NCBI RefSeq assembly: GCF_021395205.1
Contig: NZ_JAJVCS010000001.1
Location: forward strand, 434,001 to 498,000
From: Polynucleobacter sp. IMCC 30228
GTDB lineage: Bacteria > Pseudomonadota > Gammaproteobacteria > Burkholderiales > Burkholderiaceae
Length of the DNA stretch: 64,000 nt
Direction: 5' to 3'
In this document: piece after piece, positions 20,200 through 29,096 of the stretch
How positions within the stretch are numbered: position 1 is the first letter of the stretch
Layout: every line of letters starts with the position of its first letter
Made by a program: the position numbers and the translations under genes
Notes under the pieces: generated by a model
What the model was told of the DNA's origin: nothing
The model's database searches: none
What the model saw: the letters and a program-made list of their open reading frames with translations, nothing else

Positions 20200-21609
20200 T
20201 TAGGCCGTGCGCTGAACGGGCGCTGGTAAGGCAAACGAATGTAGGTGCTCCAGTAAATCGGCCGCTACTAATTCACCCGAACGTAAGCCATCTTCATGAA
20301 AGCCGTAGCCTGCCCAAGCGCCGCAATACCAGACTGACGATTTACCCTGCATCAAGGCTAGATCATATTGGGCTTGAATAGCACTAGCATCGAAAATGGG
20401 ATGTGCATAGTGAACCACCGCATGAATCGTTTCTGGTTTAGGTTCCCGCAGCGGATTTAAACTGACGATGATGGGTATTTGCTCAAGTTGCACTGGTAAC
20501 GGTTGGAGTTTATTAATTAAATAATTGACACTAACAGCAGTTGCTTGATGGGCTGTATGCCCCATTTCTGTAACGTAATTCCAGGAGGCCCAGCAGCGTT
20601 TTGCGGTGGGCAAAAAAGAGCTATCAGTATGGAGGATAGCGCGGTTCTGCTGGTAGGGAATACTCGCTAGGACTGCTTTCTCGGCTGCGCTATTTCCATG
20701 CACCAAGCGCAAACTTTCATCACTATGACAGGCCATGACTACTTCATCAAAATACGCTATACCCTGTGCAGTTTGAATGGCAATCTTACTGCCACTGTTG
20801 ATATTCTCAGGCACGGTAACCCGTAATACCTTTTCCCGCGTAATGGTTACTGCGTGCAATTCTAGTGCGCTAACTAAGCGTTTTACATATTCACGAGAGC
20901 CGCCTTGTACGGTTAGCCACTGGGGGCGCCCTTGTATTTTTAATAAGCCATGATTATGACAAAAACGAGCCATTGATAAAATGGGAAACGCTAGCATCTG
21001 CTCAACTGGGCACGACCAAATAGCGCCAATCATTGGCAAAAAATACCATTGACAAAAATGCTCACTAAAGCGATGGCGCTTTAAAAAAACCGCAATACTT
21101 TCTTCTCTACCGAGGTTGGTATGGGGTTCATGTTTTTGCTTTAAAGCTAGGGCAGTAGCCAAGCGATTAAAACGCATAATGTCATAAGCCATTAACCAGA
21201 AAGCGGGCTTAAATATATTTTTCCGCTGCCCAAAAAATGCATTGAGATTTGTGCCTGCCCATTCTAGTGCACGCTCTGGATTGCCAGCGGGAGATACTTT
21301 CGTTGGTGTTTCAAGTGCAACTGAAAAGGACATTTCTGAAGCCACAATGGGAACCGCCAACTCTTCAAACAAACGTAATAAACGGGGATAGGTTTGCCGA
21401 TTAAAAACTAAAAATCCGGTATCAACGCCATGGCGAACTAGCCCCGTAGGGGTGTTAATTTCGATATCGATAGTATGGCTATGGCCACCAAGGTGATCGC
21501 CGCCTTCAAATACGGTGAGTTCCAATAAAGCCGATTGACGTAAGGCATACGCACAGCCTAGACCAGCTATGCCGGCACCAACAATGGCTACACGCTTTTT
21601 TGTCGTCAT
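20200..21609 (-). CDS. FAD-dependent NAD(P)/amine-oxidase-type oxidoreductase
   Basis: A 469-residue flavoprotein with the dinucleotide-binding motif VAIVGAGIAGLGCAYAL at the N-terminus, the GGDHLGGHSHT extension typical of the flavin amine oxidase/desaturase group, and a C-terminal FAD loop (WYCGAWAGYGFHEDGLRSG). In gene clusters of this type it pairs with DUF1365 and a CFA-like methyltransferase; oxidation or desaturation of an acyl chain is a reasonable inference but is not shown. It follows the glutathione peroxidase by five bases. Confidence 0.9.
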   Translation of the reverse strand: MTTKKRVAIVGAGIAGLGCAYALRQSALLELTVFEGGDHLGGHSHTIDIEINTPTGLVRHGVDTGFLVFNRQTYPRLLRLFEELAVPIVASEMSFSVALETPTKVSPAGNPERALEWAGTNLNAFFGQRKNIFKPAFWLMAYDIMRFNRLATALALKQKHEPHTNLGREESIAVFLKRHRFSEHFCQWYFLPMIGAIWSCPVEQMLAFPILSMARFCHNHGLLKIQGRPQWLTVQGGSREYVKRLVSALELHAVTITREKVLRVTVPENINSGSKIAIQTAQGIAYFDEVVMACHSDESLRLVHGNSAAEKAVLASIPYQQNRAILHTDSSFLPTAKRCWASWNYVTEMGHTAHQATAVSVNYLINKLQPLPVQLEQIPIIVSLNPLREPKPETIHAVVHYAHPIFDASAIQAQYDLALMQGKSSVWYCGAWAGYGFHEDGLRSGELVAADLLEHLHSFALPAPVQRTA

Positions 21610-21614
21610 TAAAA

Positions 21615-22184
21615 TTACAACACTTTCTCTTTAAGTAGTTTTTCTACTTCACTGGTAATCGATTTACTCTCGGGCTTAGTCATGCTGTTGAAAGAATCAA
21701 TCACTTTCCCATTACGGTCAATGACATATTTATAAAAATTCCATTTTGGGGTGGTTCCGGTTTGGGCCACTAGCATTTTGAATAGCGGATTAATATTTTT
21801 TCCACTGACAGCTGTTTTAGCAAACATAGGAAATTTTACGTCATAGGTATTTTTGCAAAAATCGGCAATTTCTTTATTGCTGCCAGGCTCCTGTTGGCCA
21901 AAATCATTTGATGGAAAGCCCAGTATCACGAAGCCTTGATCTTTAAAAGTGGCATACAATTTTTCTAGACCTTCATATTGGCTCGTAAAACCACAATAAC
22001 TCGCAGTATTCACTACCAAAATGACCTTACCTTGATATTGACATAAGTTTTGTGGTGCCTCGTCTTGCAGGCGTGGAAAAGTATGCGAAAGTAGGGGGCT
22101 GCATTGGCTAGACGCTGCCTGCGCCAGAGCAAAAGAACCGCCTAAAAAGAAGCAAATAAATGCCAGTAATTTCAACTTCAACAT
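21615..22184 (-). CDS. Glutathione peroxidase family protein, exported
   Basis: A thiol peroxidase of 189 residues. A signal peptide (MLKLKLLAFICFFLGGSFALAQA) precedes the glutathione peroxidase fold, which has the peroxidatic cysteine in NTASYCGFTSQY, the GFPSNDFGQQEPG glutamine loop and the catalytic tryptophan in TPKWNFYKYVID. Cysteine replaces selenocysteine, as in most bacteria. I chose the ATG at 22184 to give a proper signal peptide. It is the first gene of the lipid-modification operon and could detoxify lipid hydroperoxides in the envelope. Confidence 0.9.
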   Translation of the reverse strand: MLKLKLLAFICFFLGGSFALAQAASSQCSPLLSHTFPRLQDEAPQNLCQYQGKVILVVNTASYCGFTSQYEGLEKLYATFKDQGFVILGFPSNDFGQQEPGSNKEIADFCKNTYDVKFPMFAKTAVSGKNINPLFKMLVAQTGTTPKWNFYKYVIDRNGKVIDSFNSMTKPESKSITSEVEKLLKEKVL

Positions 22185-22274
22185 GCTTATTAGCCTCAGG
22201 GTAAAAACGCGTGGGCGGTTTAGGTGGGAACCGCAAAAGTGCAAGTCTAAGACATTCCAGCTTAATATGCTGGT

Positions 22275-22766
22275 ATGCCCTTACCCTTACCCCCTTTTGA
22301 GGCCAAAATTGTTCAGCCAAAAGACCTTTTGCTGGCCTTGGCCAAGCTGCCGCGACCATTAGTCTTTACCAATGGTGTTTTCGATATTTTGCATCGGGGT
22401 CATGCCAGTTATTTGGCACAGGCGCGTCAATTGGGGGCTAGTTTGGTGGTTGGCGTGAATTCTGATGCCTCTGTCAGGCTGCTGGGAAAGGGTGATGATC
22501 GGCCAATTAATGTCGAGGCAGATCGTCAGGCATTACTCGCAGCATTAGCCAGCGTTGATTTGGTGGTGTTATTTGAGGAAGCTACCCCGGTAGATTTAAT
22601 TGCCCAAATTCGCCCCGAAATTTATGTAAAGGGGGGCGATTATCACATCGATACGTTAGAGGAAGCGCGCTTAGTGAAAACCTGGGGCGGCAAGGCAATA
22701 GCAATTCCATTCTTGTTCGAACGTTCAACCACAAATTTATTGAGGAGAATTCGTCAAGCGCATTAA
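22275..22766 (+). CDS. rfaE2: D-glycero-beta-D-manno-heptose 1-phosphate adenylyltransferase
   Basis: A 163-residue nucleotidyltransferase that makes ADP-heptose for the lipopolysaccharide core. The cytidylyltransferase-like motif FTNGVFDILHRGHASYL carries the HxGH nucleotide-binding signature, followed by VVGVNSDASV and the ERSTTNLL ending (ISTT-like motif). It corresponds to the C-terminal half of HldE; the kinase half must be encoded elsewhere as a separate rfaE1. The stop overlaps the 3' end of coaX by four bases, convergently. Confidence 0.92.
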   Translation: MPLPLPPFEAKIVQPKDLLLALAKLPRPLVFTNGVFDILHRGHASYLAQARQLGASLVVGVNSDASVRLLGKGDDRPINVEADRQALLAALASVDLVVLFEEATPVDLIAQIRPEIYVKGGDYHIDTLEEARLVKTWGGKAIAIPFLFERSTTNLLRRIRQAH

Positions 22767-23575
22767 GTATTTTGTTGTAAGTAAGCCCACAAACCTCTAA
22801 GGGCTAAGCGATCGACTACCTCAAGGGGGCGATTTTTTAAGGTTGGATGTGAATGGATCGCTTCAACCAATAAGCCTGCATTACCACCGTCAATAAAAAT
22901 GTGCTCGATGGGGTGATGCAATTCAGCAGCCAAAGTAATCGCTTCATGGAGGGCGCCGACTTGTGCCGCCATACAACCATTCTGAATAGCTGCTGCACTG
23001 CTTAAGCCAAACTCGCGACTGGCGCTTAACTCTTTTGGGGCTTGCAGTTGCGCTGTGCCATCGACCAAGCTATTCGCCATTAAAGTAAAGCCGGGCAAAA
23101 TCCAGCCACCGTAATGAATCCCATTGCTACCCAATAAATCAATAGTACTGGCAGTCCCTGCGCTGACCACCAAAGCATTCCCCCCAAAGAGGGTGCGCGC
23201 CCCGATCAGTGCCGCCCAGCGATCAGCGCCCAAGGACAGTGGTTTTGCATACTGCGTGCGTAAGCCAGTAAAAGGACTATCGCCTTGTAAATTGATCCAT
23301 GACGTCGATGACCATGCCGTCAAGAGATTTTGTAAATTGTTTTTTGCTTGTGAGGATGCCACACTGCAGATCGCAATAGCTGTTGGTTGGGGGACGGTCT
23401 GCAAAATATATTGAGCGAGCTCTTGACCATGCTCGGGCGAGAGTAAAAGTTTGGTATCTATCGTGCCACTAAAGGCCCAGACTTTTTTATTGCGTTCACT
23501 AGGAAGGCTATCTTGCTCAACCGCCGCCCATTTTAGGCGGGTATTGCCAAGGTCAAATAAGAGCAAGAGACTCAC
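22763..23575 (-). CDS. coaX: Type III pantothenate kinase
   Basis: CoaX phosphorylates pantothenate in the first step of coenzyme A synthesis and, unlike CoaA, is not feedback inhibited by CoA. The 270-residue frame shows the ASKHA phosphate-binding loop DLGNTRLKW at the N-terminus, SLGADRWAALIGAR, VVSAGTASTIDLL and IDGGNAG. Its start overlaps the birA stop by four bases; this birA-coaX pair is common in betaproteobacteria. CoaD, a later step of the same pathway, is also in the window. Confidence 0.95.
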   Translation of the reverse strand: MSLLLLFDLGNTRLKWAAVEQDSLPSERNKKVWAFSGTIDTKLLLSPEHGQELAQYILQTVPQPTAIAICSVASSQAKNNLQNLLTAWSSTSWINLQGDSPFTGLRTQYAKPLSLGADRWAALIGARTLFGGNALVVSAGTASTIDLLGSNGIHYGGWILPGFTLMANSLVDGTAQLQAPKELSASREFGLSSAAAIQNGCMAAQVGALHEAITLAAELHHPIEHIFIDGGNAGLLVEAIHSHPTLKNRPLEVVDRLALRGLWAYLQQNT

Positions 23576-24360
23576 TTTTGCCCCCGTAAAGAAACATCAC
23601 CCGCATGAATCAGGGTTTGTTGCGAGCCTTGTTGCAGTATGAGGGCGCCAAGCTTATTAACCCCTAAGGCGATACCTGTTTGTGGGTTCATACCAGGGCT
23701 AGTAATAATGACAGCTTGATTTGCATAGGCATCCCATTCCAACCAGATTTTTTGTAGTGCGGCGAAACCTTGTTCTTCAAATTCGCTTAATATAGGCTGA
23801 AGTTGGTCAAGAATTTTGAGCCAGATGATATCTAGTGCGGGCAATTGCGCTGGCTTGATTAGTAGCTCTTCGAGCCCTGCGATGCTTTTGCCAACCGCGC
23901 TTTCTAGCATCGTTGTTTTTACTGCATTCAGACCAACCCCAATGACCATCCAAGTTGCTTGATCAGGCTGAGTTTGTCCCCCCTCAATTAGAATGCCGCC
24001 AAGTTTTCTTTCGCCCAACACAATATCGTTTGGCCACTTTAGTCGTAAGCCCATTTCATAGAGCTTGCTTAAGGGTAGATTAAGCGCAGAACTAATACCG
24101 TTAATAACCCCGATGCCAACGGCTAAGCTCAGCCCGCTTAACTGAGCAGGCGAACATTGAAATGGATAGGCTAACGAAAAACAGAGCGAGTCACCCAATT
24201 GGGTTTGCCAATCCCTTCCGACCCTACCTTTACCGGCAGTTTGCACACTAGCCATTCTGGCAATTGGGTCTATTAGCTCGCCAGCTCGCCAACGAATCAG
24301 TAAATCGTCATTGGTAGAAGTAGTTTGGGCCACTTGTTCTAAGATGCAATTCCAGTTCAT
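23572..24360 (-). CDS. birA: Biotin--[acetyl-CoA-carboxylase] ligase (monofunctional)
   Basis: A 262-residue biotin protein ligase that attaches biotin to the acetyl-CoA carboxylase carrier protein. Motifs include the biotin/ATP loop GKGRVGRDWQ near residue 42, the LRLKWPNDIVLGERKLGGILIE strand and a C-terminal SH3-like cap. No N-terminal helix-turn-helix is present, so unlike E. coli BirA it should not act as a transcriptional repressor. It is the first gene of the birA-coaX pair. Confidence 0.94.
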   Translation of the reverse strand: MNWNCILEQVAQTTSTNDDLLIRWRAGELIDPIARMASVQTAGKGRVGRDWQTQLGDSLCFSLAYPFQCSPAQLSGLSLAVGIGVINGISSALNLPLSKLYEMGLRLKWPNDIVLGERKLGGILIEGGQTQPDQATWMVIGVGLNAVKTTMLESAVGKSIAGLEELLIKPAQLPALDIIWLKILDQLQPILSEFEEQGFAALQKIWLEWDAYANQAVIITSPGMNPQTGIALGVNKLGALILQQGSQQTLIHAGDVSLRGQK

Positions 24361-24397
24361 TCTGCTATTGTAGAAAGGTCTGACCTAGAATGGGAAG

Positions 24398-25489
24398 ATG
24401 AAATCTCCCGGGCGTTTACCACGAAAGCTAGCATGGCCATTAAGGGCAATGCCATTGGCGCGGGCTTTTGCCATTATTTATGGATTATTGGTCATTTATG
24501 CCAGTCTCAATCCCTTCGATTTTGATTTTCGAAATGGCGTCACTGCAGGGGCTTGGTGGGATGCGCCAATGCCGCGAGTTATCCCAGTATTTGATTTAAT
24601 TGCCAATGTCCTAGCTTATATTCCGCTTGGATTTTTAATCGTGTTTGCAGTTTTTCCACGTTGGCGTGGCCTCACTGCCTTAGCTTTCGCAGTAGGATTT
24701 TCAGCGTTGCTGGCAGGTACTGTTGAAACAGCGCAAATTTGGTTGCCAACCCGTATTCCCAGTAAAACCGATTGGTGGGCTAACGTATCAGGCGGGCTGA
24801 TCGGTTCGCTGTTAGCGATACCTTTAGGCCCGAGGTGGCTTTCAGGCAGCATTCTTAGGCGACAGTTCGATCGTTGGTTTGGCGTGAATTGGGCCCTCTG
24901 TGTTTTATTTTTACTATTTCCTTGGGCCCAAATTTATCCGCAAAGCTCATGGCTGGGAATGGGCGCCTGGAGTAATCAGGCTTTTATTAGCGCCGATTGG
25001 GGGCTCTTGATACTCAATCCCGCCTTACAAGAGATGTTGATTACGGCCATTTGTTGGGTCGGCACCGGCCTGTTGTTTTCATTGGGCATCAATCAGCAAG
25101 CGCCCCTTTGGCGCTTGCTGAATGGCCTGCTATTCATTTCAGTGGTAATTAAAACGATCTTTACCGCTTTACAGTTTGGTTTTGAGTTTGGATTTACATG
25201 GCTCACCGCAGGTTCAGTCTGGGGAATGATCATTGGCGCGCTAGGCTTATATTTCGGCCTACGATTAACTACAAAAATCCGCTACATGATTGCGCTAGCC
25301 TGTTTGCTACTCATTATTTTTGCAGTAAATTGGTTCCCACATAATCCATATTTTGTTTTAACTTTAAGAGCTTGGCATCAAGGACGCTTATTGCATTTTA
25401 ATGATCTAATGCAGTGGGTTTCTTGGCTTTGGTTGCCGTTTGCATTGTTATGGCTAATCCTCAACAATCGCTATTGGCACCAGAGATAA
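24398..25489 (+). CDS. VanZ family integral membrane protein
   Basis: A 363-residue polytopic protein with about nine to ten predicted membrane segments. The N-terminal part has the VanZ-like signature YASLNPFDFDF, then VFDLIANVLAYIPLGFLI and ETAQIWLPTRIPSKTDWWANVSGGLIGSLLA. VanZ-like proteins occur widely in genomes with no glycopeptide resistance, and their function is unknown. It is divergent from birA and upstream of a small ferredoxin. No resistance cluster is present. Confidence 0.85.
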   Translation: MKSPGRLPRKLAWPLRAMPLARAFAIIYGLLVIYASLNPFDFDFRNGVTAGAWWDAPMPRVIPVFDLIANVLAYIPLGFLIVFAVFPRWRGLTALAFAVGFSALLAGTVETAQIWLPTRIPSKTDWWANVSGGLIGSLLAIPLGPRWLSGSILRRQFDRWFGVNWALCVLFLLFPWAQIYPQSSWLGMGAWSNQAFISADWGLLILNPALQEMLITAICWVGTGLLFSLGINQQAPLWRLLNGLLFISVVIKTIFTALQFGFEFGFTWLTAGSVWGMIIGALGLYFGLRLTTKIRYMIALACLLLIIFAVNWFPHNPYFVLTLRAWHQGRLLHFNDLMQWVSWLWLPFALLWLILNNRYWHQR

Positions 25490-25517
25490 TTAATAGCAGA
25501 AAGCGATATCATTTTTT

Positions 25518-25826
25518 ATGTATTTTCAACATCATCTATTCTTTTGTTTAAATGAGCGCAGTAATGGCGAAAATTGTTGTGCTCAACACGGCGCTCAAGG
25601 TTTATTTGACTTTGCTAAAAGGCGAATCAAAGAATTAGGTCTGGCTGGGGTGGGGCAAGTACGCGTGAATAAAGCGGGATGCCTTGATCGATGTGATCAT
25701 GGGCCGGTACTGGTTATCTATCCGGCAGGTGTTTGGTATACCGTTATCGATACCAGCGATATTGAGGAAATTATTCAGACCCATCTTATTCAGGGTCAAA
25801 TAGTAGAACGCCTCCAACTCGTCTAA
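25518..25826 (+). CDS. (2Fe-2S) ferredoxin domain-containing protein
   Basis: A 102-residue thioredoxin-like [2Fe-2S] ferredoxin. The four ligands fit the family pattern: Cys10 and a Cys ten to eleven residues later in FFCLNERSNGENCC, then CLDRC in NKAGCLDRCDHGP, with the C-terminal YPAGVWYTVIDTSDIEEI segment. Its redox partner is unknown. It lies 28 bases after the VanZ gene and 16 bases before a hydrolase gene in the same direction. Confidence 0.9.
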   Translation: MYFQHHLFFCLNERSNGENCCAQHGAQGLFDFAKRRIKELGLAGVGQVRVNKAGCLDRCDHGPVLVIYPAGVWYTVIDTSDIEEIIQTHLIQGQIVERLQLV

Positions 25827-25842
25827 GATAAATATTAATAGC

Positions 25843-26541
25843 ATGAATCGCCGCACCCAAGTCATAAGCATCCCCGGTTTGGTGGGATCAATACAAATCG
25901 CCGTTGACATTCCGGAAGCTGTCATCCGTACCTCCAATTTTATGGTGCGCGGCTTAGCCCTCATCGCCCATCCGCATCCCTTGATGGGGGGCACGATGGA
26001 TAACAAGGTTGCGCAAACTGTAGCGCGGACATTTAATCAATTAGGCTATGTTGCGGTGCGCCCCAACTTTCGTGGCGTAGGGGAATCAGCAGGTGTACAC
26101 GATGCAGGTAACGGTGAAATTGATGATTTATATCTGCTTACGCAGTGGATGCGTCAGGCAGTCAGTTGGCAACCTTTGGGCTTAGAGATTGGGCAGATTG
26201 AGCAATTGCCATTGGCCCTAGCAGGATTTTCTTTTGGCAGTTTTGTCTGTAGTCACTTACTTAAGCGCTTAGTTCAAGAGGGTCAAGCCGTTGAGCGCTT
26301 AGTCATGATAGGTTCTGCAGCAGGGAAGTGGGAAATGGCGCCAGTGCCCGCCAGTACGATTTTAATTCATGGAGAACTCGATGAAACCATTCCACTGCAA
26401 GCTGTTTTTGAATGGGCTAGACCGCAAGAATTAGTCGTCCAGGTAGTTCCCGGTGCAGATCATTTTTTTCATCGACGCTTACATTGCATTCGCAATATTA
26501 TTCTCGGCGAATGGCTTGGCCAGGCTGCTTGGACACAATAA
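25843..26541 (+). CDS. Alpha/beta hydrolase
   Basis: A 232-residue alpha/beta-fold hydrolase. The nucleophile elbow is GFSFG, the acid is probably the Asp in HGELDETIPL and the histidine lies in GADHFFHRRL. The HPHPLMGGTMDNKVAQT and RPNFRGVGESAG segments are typical of a family of conserved bacterial hydrolases of unknown substrate. It lies between the ferredoxin and the lipoate gene group. Confidence 0.88.
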   Translation: MNRRTQVISIPGLVGSIQIAVDIPEAVIRTSNFMVRGLALIAHPHPLMGGTMDNKVAQTVARTFNQLGYVAVRPNFRGVGESAGVHDAGNGEIDDLYLLTQWMRQAVSWQPLGLEIGQIEQLPLALAGFSFGSFVCSHLLKRLVQEGQAVERLVMIGSAAGKWEMAPVPASTILIHGELDETIPLQAVFEWARPQELVVQVVPGADHFFHRRLHCIRNIILGEWLGQAAWTQ

Positions 26542-26566
26542 ATTATTTTTTAATAAAGGGGTTGTA

Positions 26567-26830
26567 GTGGAAGAAAAATCACTGATTGAATATCCATCCA
26601 TTTTTCCGATAAAAGTGATGGGCAAAGCGAACCCAGACTTTCTGCCAGCGATTATTCATATTGCCCAGCAATTTGATCCTATTTTTGACCCGACTTTAAT
26701 TGAGCAACGGCCGTCAAAAGATGGAAATTACTTGGGCTTAACTTTGCCTATTAATGCGACTAGCCGTGAACAACTCGATGAAATTTATCGAACTCTCTCA
26801 ACCCATCCTTTGGTTAGTATGGTGCTCTAG
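26567..26830 (+). CDS. ybeD: DUF493/YbeD family protein
   Basis: An 87-residue protein with the YbeD ferredoxin-like fold signature [20 protein letters not shown] chose the GTG at 26567 because AAAGGGG lies five to six bases upstream; a longer frame from 26453 would overlap the hydrolase gene in another frame. YbeD precedes lipB in many proteobacteria, as here, and an allosteric role in lipoate metabolism has been proposed for the family but is unproven. Confidence 0.9.
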   Translation: MEEKSLIEYPSIFPIKVMGKANPDFLPAIIHIAQQFDPIFDPTLIEQRPSKDGNYLGLTLPINATSREQLDEIYRTLSTHPLVSMVL

Positions 26831-26844
26831 TTGTTTGTCTAACT

Positions 26845-27504
26845 ATGAATAATCCCGCCGCTATTTTGGTTAAGCAATTAGGTTTAGTCGATTATGTAAC
26901 AACCTACGCAGCGATGCGTCAGTTTACGCAAACGCGGGATAAAAATACCCCAGATGAAATTTGGGTGCTTGAACATCCACCTGTATTTACCTTAGGTTTG
27001 GCAGGAGATGCAAGCCATCTGCTCGAACCTAGCCAAACCATTCCGCTAGTGCAAGTCGATCGCGGCGGGCAAATTACTTATCATGGACCAGGCCAGCTAG
27101 TCGTTTATCTCTTACTCGATTTAAAGCGTCAGTCATTACTGGTGAAGGAACTAGTTCAACATATTGAACAGGCCCTGATTAATACCTTAGCCGACTATGG
27201 TTTTCAAGCAGAAAGGCACAAGGGGGCGCCGGGTATTTATTTGGCGAAGCAAGCAAAACTTTCGGAAACTTTGATTGGTTCTAAAATTGGCGCCTTAGGC
27301 CTGAAAGTGTCACGCCATGCCTCCTATCATGGATTAGCCTTAAATGTAGCCATGGATTTAAGTCCATTCACACAAATCAATCCTTGTGGCTTTAAGGGTT
27401 TAAAAACAGTTGATATGCAAACTCTTGGGATCGACGACAATATAGACATTGTAGGTCAGCATGTTGTTAGTCACCTGCTGCAATTGTTACAAAATAGAAA
27501 TTGA
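26845..27504 (+). CDS. lipB: Octanoyl-[acyl-carrier-protein]:protein N-octanoyltransferase
   Basis: LipB moves an octanoyl group from ACP to the lipoyl domains of 2-oxoacid dehydrogenases. The 219-residue frame has the substrate motif [19 protein letters not shown], the catalytic lysine region [20 protein letters not shown] and the catalytic cysteine in [12 protein letters not shown]. It lies 14 bases after ybeD and just before lipA, whose product then inserts the sulphurs. Confidence 0.96.
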   Translation: MNNPAAILVKQLGLVDYVTTYAAMRQFTQTRDKNTPDEIWVLEHPPVFTLGLAGDASHLLEPSQTIPLVQVDRGGQITYHGPGQLVVYLLLDLKRQSLLVKELVQHIEQALINTLADYGFQAERHKGAPGIYLAKQAKLSETLIGSKIGALGLKVSRHASYHGLALNVAMDLSPFTQINPCGFKGLKTVDMQTLGIDDNIDIVGQHVVSHLLQLLQNRN

Positions 27505-27512
27505 TTTTAAGT

Positions 27513-28499
27513 ATGGCCATCAATAAAACCGAAACCAACCTTTCCTACGATCCCACGCGGAAACAAAAGTCTGCCGAAAAAACGGCACGGATTCCAATTA
27601 AGATTGTTCCCTTAGAGCAGGTATTAAAAAAACCCGACTGGATTCGGGTTAAAGCCGCTTCCAATCATTCCCGTTTTGCTGAAATAAAAACCATTCTTCG
27701 GGCTAACCAATTAGTCACGGTATGTGAAGAGGCTAGTTGCCCAAATATCGGCGAGTGTTTTGGTAAAGGGACAGCAACCTTCATGATAATGGGTGATAAA
27801 TGTACCCGTCGTTGCCCATTTTGTGACGTTGGTCATGGCCGACCCGATCCCCTTGATCTTGCCGAACCTTTAAATTTAGCCCGTACTATCGCTGCATTAC
27901 GCTTAAGTTATGTTGTTATTACCAGCGTAGATCGTGATGATTTACGCGATGGCGGAGCACAGCATTTTGTCGATTGTATTGTGCAAACCCGCACACTTTC
28001 AGCGGCAACACGGATCGAAGTTTTGGTGCCCGATTTTCGTGGCCGCTTAGAAAAAGCCTTAGATGTTTTCTCGGCCAATACCAATAACGGCTTACCCGAT
28101 ATCATGAATCATAATTTAGAAACCGTGCCAAGACTTTATAAAGAAGCGCGCCCTGGTGCAGACTATGCTCACTCACTTAAACTACTGGCTGACTTTAAAC
28201 ACCGCTTTCCAGCAGTGGCTACCAAGAGTGGTTTGATGGTTGGCTTGGGCGAGACTGATGACGAAATTTTAGCGGTGATGAGAGATATGCGTGCTCATCA
28301 AATTGACATGCTCACCATTGGTCAGTATTTAGCCCCATCTTCTCATCATCTGCCAGTACTGCGTTATGTGCATCCCGATGCATTTAAAGCCCTTGAAGCA
28401 GCGGCTTACGCAATGGGGTTTGTGCATGCAGCCGTTGGCCCAATGGTTCGGTCAAGTTATCATGCCGATCAACAAGCACATGGGGCTGGGCTTGTCTAA
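27513..28499 (+). CDS. lipA: Lipoyl synthase
   Basis: Radical-SAM enzyme that inserts two sulphurs into protein-bound octanoyl groups. The 328-residue frame carries both iron-sulphur sites: the auxiliary cluster [12 protein letters not shown] (Cys71 onward) and the radical-SAM cluster CTRRCPFC (Cys97, 101, 104). The [10 protein letters not shown]-terminal motif with its cluster-ligating serine is also present. The ATG at 27513 is preferred over a TTG overlapping the lipB stop. Confidence 0.97.
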   Translation: MAINKTETNLSYDPTRKQKSAEKTARIPIKIVPLEQVLKKPDWIRVKAASNHSRFAEIKTILRANQLVTVCEEASCPNIGECFGKGTATFMIMGDKCTRRCPFCDVGHGRPDPLDLAEPLNLARTIAALRLSYVVITSVDRDDLRDGGAQHFVDCIVQTRTLSAATRIEVLVPDFRGRLEKALDVFSANTNNGLPDIMNHNLETVPRLYKEARPGADYAHSLKLLADFKHRFPAVATKSGLMVGLGETDDEILAVMRDMRAHQIDMLTIGQYLAPSSHHLPVLRYVHPDAFKALEAAAYAMGFVHAAVGPMVRSSYHADQQAHGAGLV

Positions 28500-29094
28500 G
28501 TTTTTAGTTTTGGCATTACAGGTGGGCTTAATCTTGAATTTATATGGGTGTAGCCCGCCATTCGATTGGCGCACAGTACGCGTTGAGCAACAAGCTTACA
28601 CAGCACTTTTTCCTGCCAAGCCTCAGCACCTCGAGCGTCAGTTGAGCTATAAAGGAGGCACCCTAAAGCAAGCGCTTGAGGTAGTTAAAGTAGCCGACCA
28701 CATTTATTCTATTACGACAATTCAGGTGCCTGCCGATATTGCTAGTAGTGCTGATGAATTAATAAAGCAGTTACAGCAAGCGATTTTTACTCAAGCGAAT
28801 GTAGATCCTGCAGGCGCTCTAGCGGTAAAGGGTTTTTATCTAGCCAGTGGTTCGCCTATTCGCTTCCCTACAACCGATTATTTTTTGCTGATGAAACCAG
28901 TTGACGGAGTTGAACGGATGATGCGTGTGCGCTGGATAATACGCAGTATTCCAGGCTTAGGTCTATACATTTATCAACAGTCCTTATTGAAGCCTACGCC
29001 AAAAAATAGCGGACCATTGAGTCAGACTGTACTCCAAGAAAATTTAAGCGATGATAATGGCGTACCTTTTTTTACTGATTTTCATCCAGACTAA
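28480..29094 (+). CDS. Putative lipoprotein of unknown function
   Basis: A protein of about 204 residues with a signal peptide ending in a lipobox-like LNLYGC, so it is probably lipidated at that cysteine. The start at 28480 overlaps the end of lipA by 20 bases in another frame; an ATG at 28462 would add six residues. No ribosome site is obvious, so it may be translationally coupled to lipA. The mature part has an alpha/beta pattern ([41 protein letters not shown]), but I recognise no family. Confidence 0.65.
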   Translation: MGLGLSKFLVLALQVGLILNLYGCSPPFDWRTVRVEQQAYTALFPAKPQHLERQLSYKGGTLKQALEVVKVADHIYSITTIQVPADIASSADELIKQLQQAIFTQANVDPAGALAVKGFYLASGSPIRFPTTDYFLLMKPVDGVERMMRVRWIIRSIPGLGLYIYQQSLLKPTPKNSGPLSQTVLQENLSDDNGVPFFTDFHPD

Positions 29095-29096
29095 AA

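Noticed and set aside
24398..25489. VanZ as a glycopeptide resistance gene
   Set aside because: No vanHAX or regulator is present; VanZ-like proteins are widespread without resistance.
25635..26006. Minus-strand open frame across the ferredoxin/hydrolase boundary
   Set aside because: Both plus-strand genes are well supported; the antisense product has no recognisable features.
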